Below, in pieces: positions 61,301-64,000 of a stretch of 64,000 nt of DNA. The DNA lies in NCBI RefSeq assembly GCF_027942865.1, contig NC_134529.1, positions 17,846,467-17,910,466 on the forward strand, given 5' to 3'. The notes under the pieces were generated by a model. It was given only the letters and a program-made list of their open reading frames with translations, had not been told where the DNA came from and made no database searches. The DNA comes from Odontesthes bonariensis. Lineage: Eukaryota > Chordata > Actinopteri > Atheriniformes > Atherinopsidae. Positions within the stretch are counted from its first letter, which is position 1. Each line of letters opens with the position of its first letter. Both the position numbers and the translations under genes were made by a program.

Positions 61301-63774
61301 AACTTTGAATGACTCACAAAGTGGTGTCCTAAAGCAAGGAATTTGGAATTTTTCTTGCACAACCTCACCCAATAATTTGAGCAAACGTATTATCATTTTA
61401 ATTACTTTGATCCAACAAGCCTCAGTTGAAAATGAGATGTGATTATGTAAACTAGAAGCTATTTATTTCCTCTCTCCACTTGTGTTAAACCTGCACTCCT
61501 CCATCTTTCTGCTCGCACACCACACTGAGACAGAAAGTGTTGCAATAAGCCTGTGAGTGATGCTTGTGCTGGCAGATCCTCCTGACAGATGTTGGACCCG
61601 GGGTCCGCTGCTGTCACAGCCACCACACACACACTCGCTCATACACTGTGGGAGTCTCTATATGTTGAGGCAGAGGAATGGCAGAGTTCACCACTCCCCC
61701 ACATCTGTCTTTTTCACTTTCCTCTGCACCCACATGTTATCCTGGCAGCCCCGCTTCCTTTGCTTCTTCACACTCGTTGGGTTTCTCGTGTTTTGCCAGC
61801 ATACCAAAGCCAGCACTAACCGGTGAAGTTCACACACACACGGTTCAGCGTTGGTTTGGATTGTGTGGACTGCTGCTGTTCAGTTTCAGCACGTTTTTTA
61901 AAGCGGGACACTATATGCAGGGTTCCTAAACGTCTTGAAAAGGACGGGTTTGGTCTGAAAATGTTTGAAGCAAACATCATCTAACTGTTATAACAACAGT
62001 TAAAATGAATATTCTGCAGTCCCAAACCATGGACCTTATAGATACTTTTGGACTACAGAAACATTTCATTCTACAGTCTGCCTTCTTATAGCAAATCAGA
62101 GATGTCAGTCCCTGCTATCTGTTTGCATTGGCTTCATTTTTCAGACCTGGAAGCAGGCTGTTGTTACTTGAATTAAATGCTGTTTACTGGTTTGGTCGAA
62201 ATTGATTTGTAAGCGCTGCAGACCCTTAAACTACACACCCTGGCATATTTTTGGCAAGAATGGTAAATCATAAATACCGAGAATGCTACATCTTCACAGT
62301 TGGGTTTCTAAACCATTTGATGTTCATCATTGTGATGTTTGTACTCGGATGTCAAAAACAGCCTGAAGAAATGACTGAGAATTCAGGAAAAGTCTGAACT
62401 GTAGGAACCCTGTAGATAACGCTGTAGTTCCTGTGTATTTAACAAATGCTGTCTGTGTGAAAACACACTTGAGTTTTATTCAACCCAGGTGAACGATTTT
62501 TAAAAGGAAATTGCTTTCGTTGCACGTTTTAATTACTCACCCACTGTGAGTGGCTGAAAAATCTTTTCAAAAAGTCGCTCCTGTCCACCTCTGCAGATTG
62601 AAATCTTGACCTACTGCCAGGTGACGTCCCGTCAGAGGTTGCTCTACCAGGCTCTGAGGAACAAGATCTCCATCGAGGACCTGCTGCAGTCCTCCATGGG
62701 CACCGCTCAGCAGTCCCACACCACCACCTCCTCTCTCATGAACCTGGTCATGCAGTTCAGGAAGGTATAAGCTTTGGCAGATATTTTGTTCGTCGGCGGC
62801 TACAAAGAGTTATGGCTTTTTTGCTCCATTTTTTTTTCAACCCTATATTTGATCAGTCGATTCTCTAATGGTATTGTCACGCTATATTTCGTTCGTAAAG
62901 ATTTGAAAACATGTCAATTTTTACAATAATTTTGTACACCGAGTCCAACAAACTGGAGTCGCATTTTCGCGCATTTGGTTGACCGCGTGTGCGTTCGTGT
63001 ACAGGTTTGCAACCACCCCGACTTGTTTGAGCGCCAGGAGACCCGCTCTCCGTTCCACATGTCCCTCAAGCCTTACATCATGTCAAAGTTTCTGTACCGT
63101 CACGGCCTCATCCGCACATACAGCCAGGCCAAGGACAAGTAAGTCGTTCCAGACTGCAACGATCACAGACACACTCGATCTTCACAAATATACCCGTAAT
63201 CCATTTAAAGCAGGTCTGCTAACATTGTTTGAATAGGATGAGGTTCAAATATGAAATGACTGGGGAAAGGCAGTATGACTTCTTTTTCTCCAGCAAATCT
63301 TTGTCCTTGTGGACGTTTGCTGATTCTAGGCTCACTAAAGGCTATTATGCCAATTATAGCCATAACCGCAGGAATTCTGTCGGTTGAGCTGGGATCAGGT
63401 TATCGTCCCAGCTTCACTGCTGTCTGTTACATTTTGGAGCGTAACCTGATCTATCTCTCAACATCTTCTTCAGATCACTGCGGGTGCTCATGTCTCCCTT
63501 CTCTCCAGATCACATCCAGCAGTCTCTTTTTCACAGGAAAGGTAAGCACACATCCAGAACACTCTAAAGCTTTTCCCAGCTGATTTCACCAGTTCATCCC
63601 TTCCTCAGCTGATCTTTCCATCAACTGTCCCCTCGTGTAGTCTCATATTCTCTTTCGGCGCTCTGTTTTCAATGTTTCAGGGGATGACAATGGAAGCTGC
63701 TTCTCCTTCTTGCGCTTTATTGACGTGTCACCAGCAGAGATGTCCAATATGATGCTGCAAGGCACCTTAGCGAG
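53276..63774 (+). CDS. ino80: Chromatin-remodelling ATPase INO80 (5' part; continues beyond the window)
   Basis: INO80 is the Snf2-family ATPase of the INO80 complex, which slides nucleosomes and evicts H2A.Z. Coding exons: 53276-53427, 53505-53662, 53822-53889, 54067-54213, 54324-54444, 54539-54744, 54880-54933, 55068-55271, 55410-55614, 55886-55953, 56031-56246, 58188-58268, 58729-58824, 59674-59733, 59861-60003, 60650-60734, 60825-60942, 61140-61225, 62597-62764, 63005-63138, 63474-63541, 63681-63774. Phases join, giving about 910 residues (human about 1556 in total). The start MASGQG is followed by [19 protein letters not shown]. The DBINO region is about 260-420. The ATPase begins at 519 ([16 protein letters not shown]). 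Walker A is DEMGLGKT (541-548), the Walker B box is DEAQ (650-653), and [14 protein letters not shown] follows. The insert region begins near the right edge. The C-terminal helicase lobe is off-window. Confidence 0.97.
55340..55408 (+). repeat. (CT)n microsatellite abutting the ino80 acceptor
   Basis: A nearly pure CT tract with a few GT interruptions runs straight into the CTCTCAG acceptor of the coding exon starting at 55410. It therefore serves as the polypyrimidine tract. Confidence 0.95.
56431..58026 (-). mobile_element. TTAA-flanked DNA element in ino80 intron
   Basis: Ends are inverted: TTAAAGATCCTATGGCATGA at the left and the complement TTAAAGGTCCCATGGCATGA at the right, each with TTAA. 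This is a very common percomorph element. It nearly fills the 1.9-kb intron between coding exons 56031-56246 and 58188-58268 and carries a nested LINE fragment. No transposase frame was recognised. Confidence 0.8.
57305..57590 (+). mobile_element. Non-LTR retrotransposon (LINE) reverse-transcriptase fragment
   Basis: The frame from 57326 reads [20 protein letters not shown] and [19 protein letters not shown], the C-terminal wording of a fish LINE reverse transcriptase. It is truncated at both ends and lies inside the TTAA-flanked element 56431-58026. Confidence 0.75.
58990..59003 (+). promoter_or_regulatory. CTCF-like motif in ino80 intron
   Basis: CCATTAGGGGGCAG differs at one core position from CCASYAGRKGGCRS. 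Binding is not shown. Confidence 0.3.
60984..61016 (+). repeat. Poly-C tract in ino80 intron
   Basis: A run of about 26 C, one A, then 6 C, in the intron after coding exon 60825-60942. Such a tract is prone to length change and sequencing error. Confidence 0.95.
61226..62596 (+). other. ino80 intron without visible gene content
   Basis: A 1.37-kb intron between the coding exons ending at 61225 and starting at 62597. I see no second gene or clear transposon in it. Confidence 0.5.
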
Positions 63775-64000
63775 GTGTTTTTTTTTTTTTCATCTTTAGA
63801 TCGCTTGCACTTTTTCTGTTTGAAATATATAAAAAGGATTTAGGAGAAGATCAACCTCACACTGCCTATTATGGAAATGAGACATTTGATATGCAACAGT
63901 TTAGGCTTTGTTATGGCATAGTCAACTATTCTGTCTTTCCTGTAGAAAAATTCAAACAACAACATTTCCAGTGGCCGACTTTATTCGGTACTCATGGTGA

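Noticed and set aside
63946-64000. Acceptor-like site (CCTGTAG) as the next ino80 exon
   Set aside because: The following frame (KIQTTTFP) does not continue the RWLALF wording expected from human INO80, so the next exon is probably beyond the window.

Overview
This is vertebrate nuclear DNA, almost certainly from a ray-finned (teleost, probably percomorph) fish. The coding parts are short exons with GT-AG introns, and conceptual splicing gives full-length orthologues of vertebrate genes. The non-coding parts carry teleost-type interspersed repeats: tRNA-headed SINEs ending in ATGG repeats, TTAA- and TTA-flanked inverted-repeat elements, decayed Tc1/mariner-like elements and LINE tails ending in tetranucleotide repeats. 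There is no bacterial, plasmid or phage-like structure and no CRISPR array.

Layout, left to right. (1) 1-7983: first coding exon (minus strand, 7952-7983) and long first intron of dpf3, a BAF chromatin-remodelling subunit. (2) 9649-13985: dcaf4, plus strand, 13 coding exons, 534 aa. (3) 16737-20902: zfyve1 (DFCP1), minus strand, 12 coding exons, 776 aa, convergent with dcaf4. (4) 22563-23453: pigh, plus strand, 4 exons, 181 aa, divergent from zfyve1. (5) 23454-41110: a 17.7-kb gene-poor interval with two large inverted-repeat structures (23707-24808 and 27026-27797), a decayed DNA transposon and an unidentified exon-like block near 29.87-30.6 kb. (6) 41111-42340: rhov, minus strand, 3 coding exons, 236 aa. 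(7) 43348-47550: vps18, plus strand, 9 exons, 981 aa, divergent from rhov. (8) 50.2 kb to the window end: ino80, plus strand; 22 coding exons are present, giving about 910 residues, and the gene continues past the right edge.

From memory of the human map, the first block (DPF3, DCAF4, ZFYVE1, PIGH) lies on 14q24 and the second (RHOV, VPS18, INO80) on 15q15, so this window spans a join between two ancestral syntenic blocks. The genes are not an operon and do not form one pathway. Recurring themes are chromatin remodelling (dpf3, ino80), endomembrane traffic and autophagy (zfyve1, vps18), GPI-anchor synthesis (pigh), ubiquitin-ligase adaptor (dcaf4) and Rho signalling (rhov). Many neighbours are head to head (dpf3/dcaf4, zfyve1/pigh, rhov/vps18), suggesting shared promoter regions.

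No wholly new biological system is evident. The most interesting signals are a minor-spliceosome (U12-type) intron in dcaf4, GC-AG introns in zfyve1 and vps18, unusual nucleotide-binding residues in rhov, the large foldback structures downstream of pigh, a 24-bp exact vps18 coding sequence inside ino80 intron 1, and a convergent pair of CTCF-like motifs around the rhov domain. Exon limits were worked out by hand from splice signals, reading-frame continuity and remembered human orthologues; no alignment was run.
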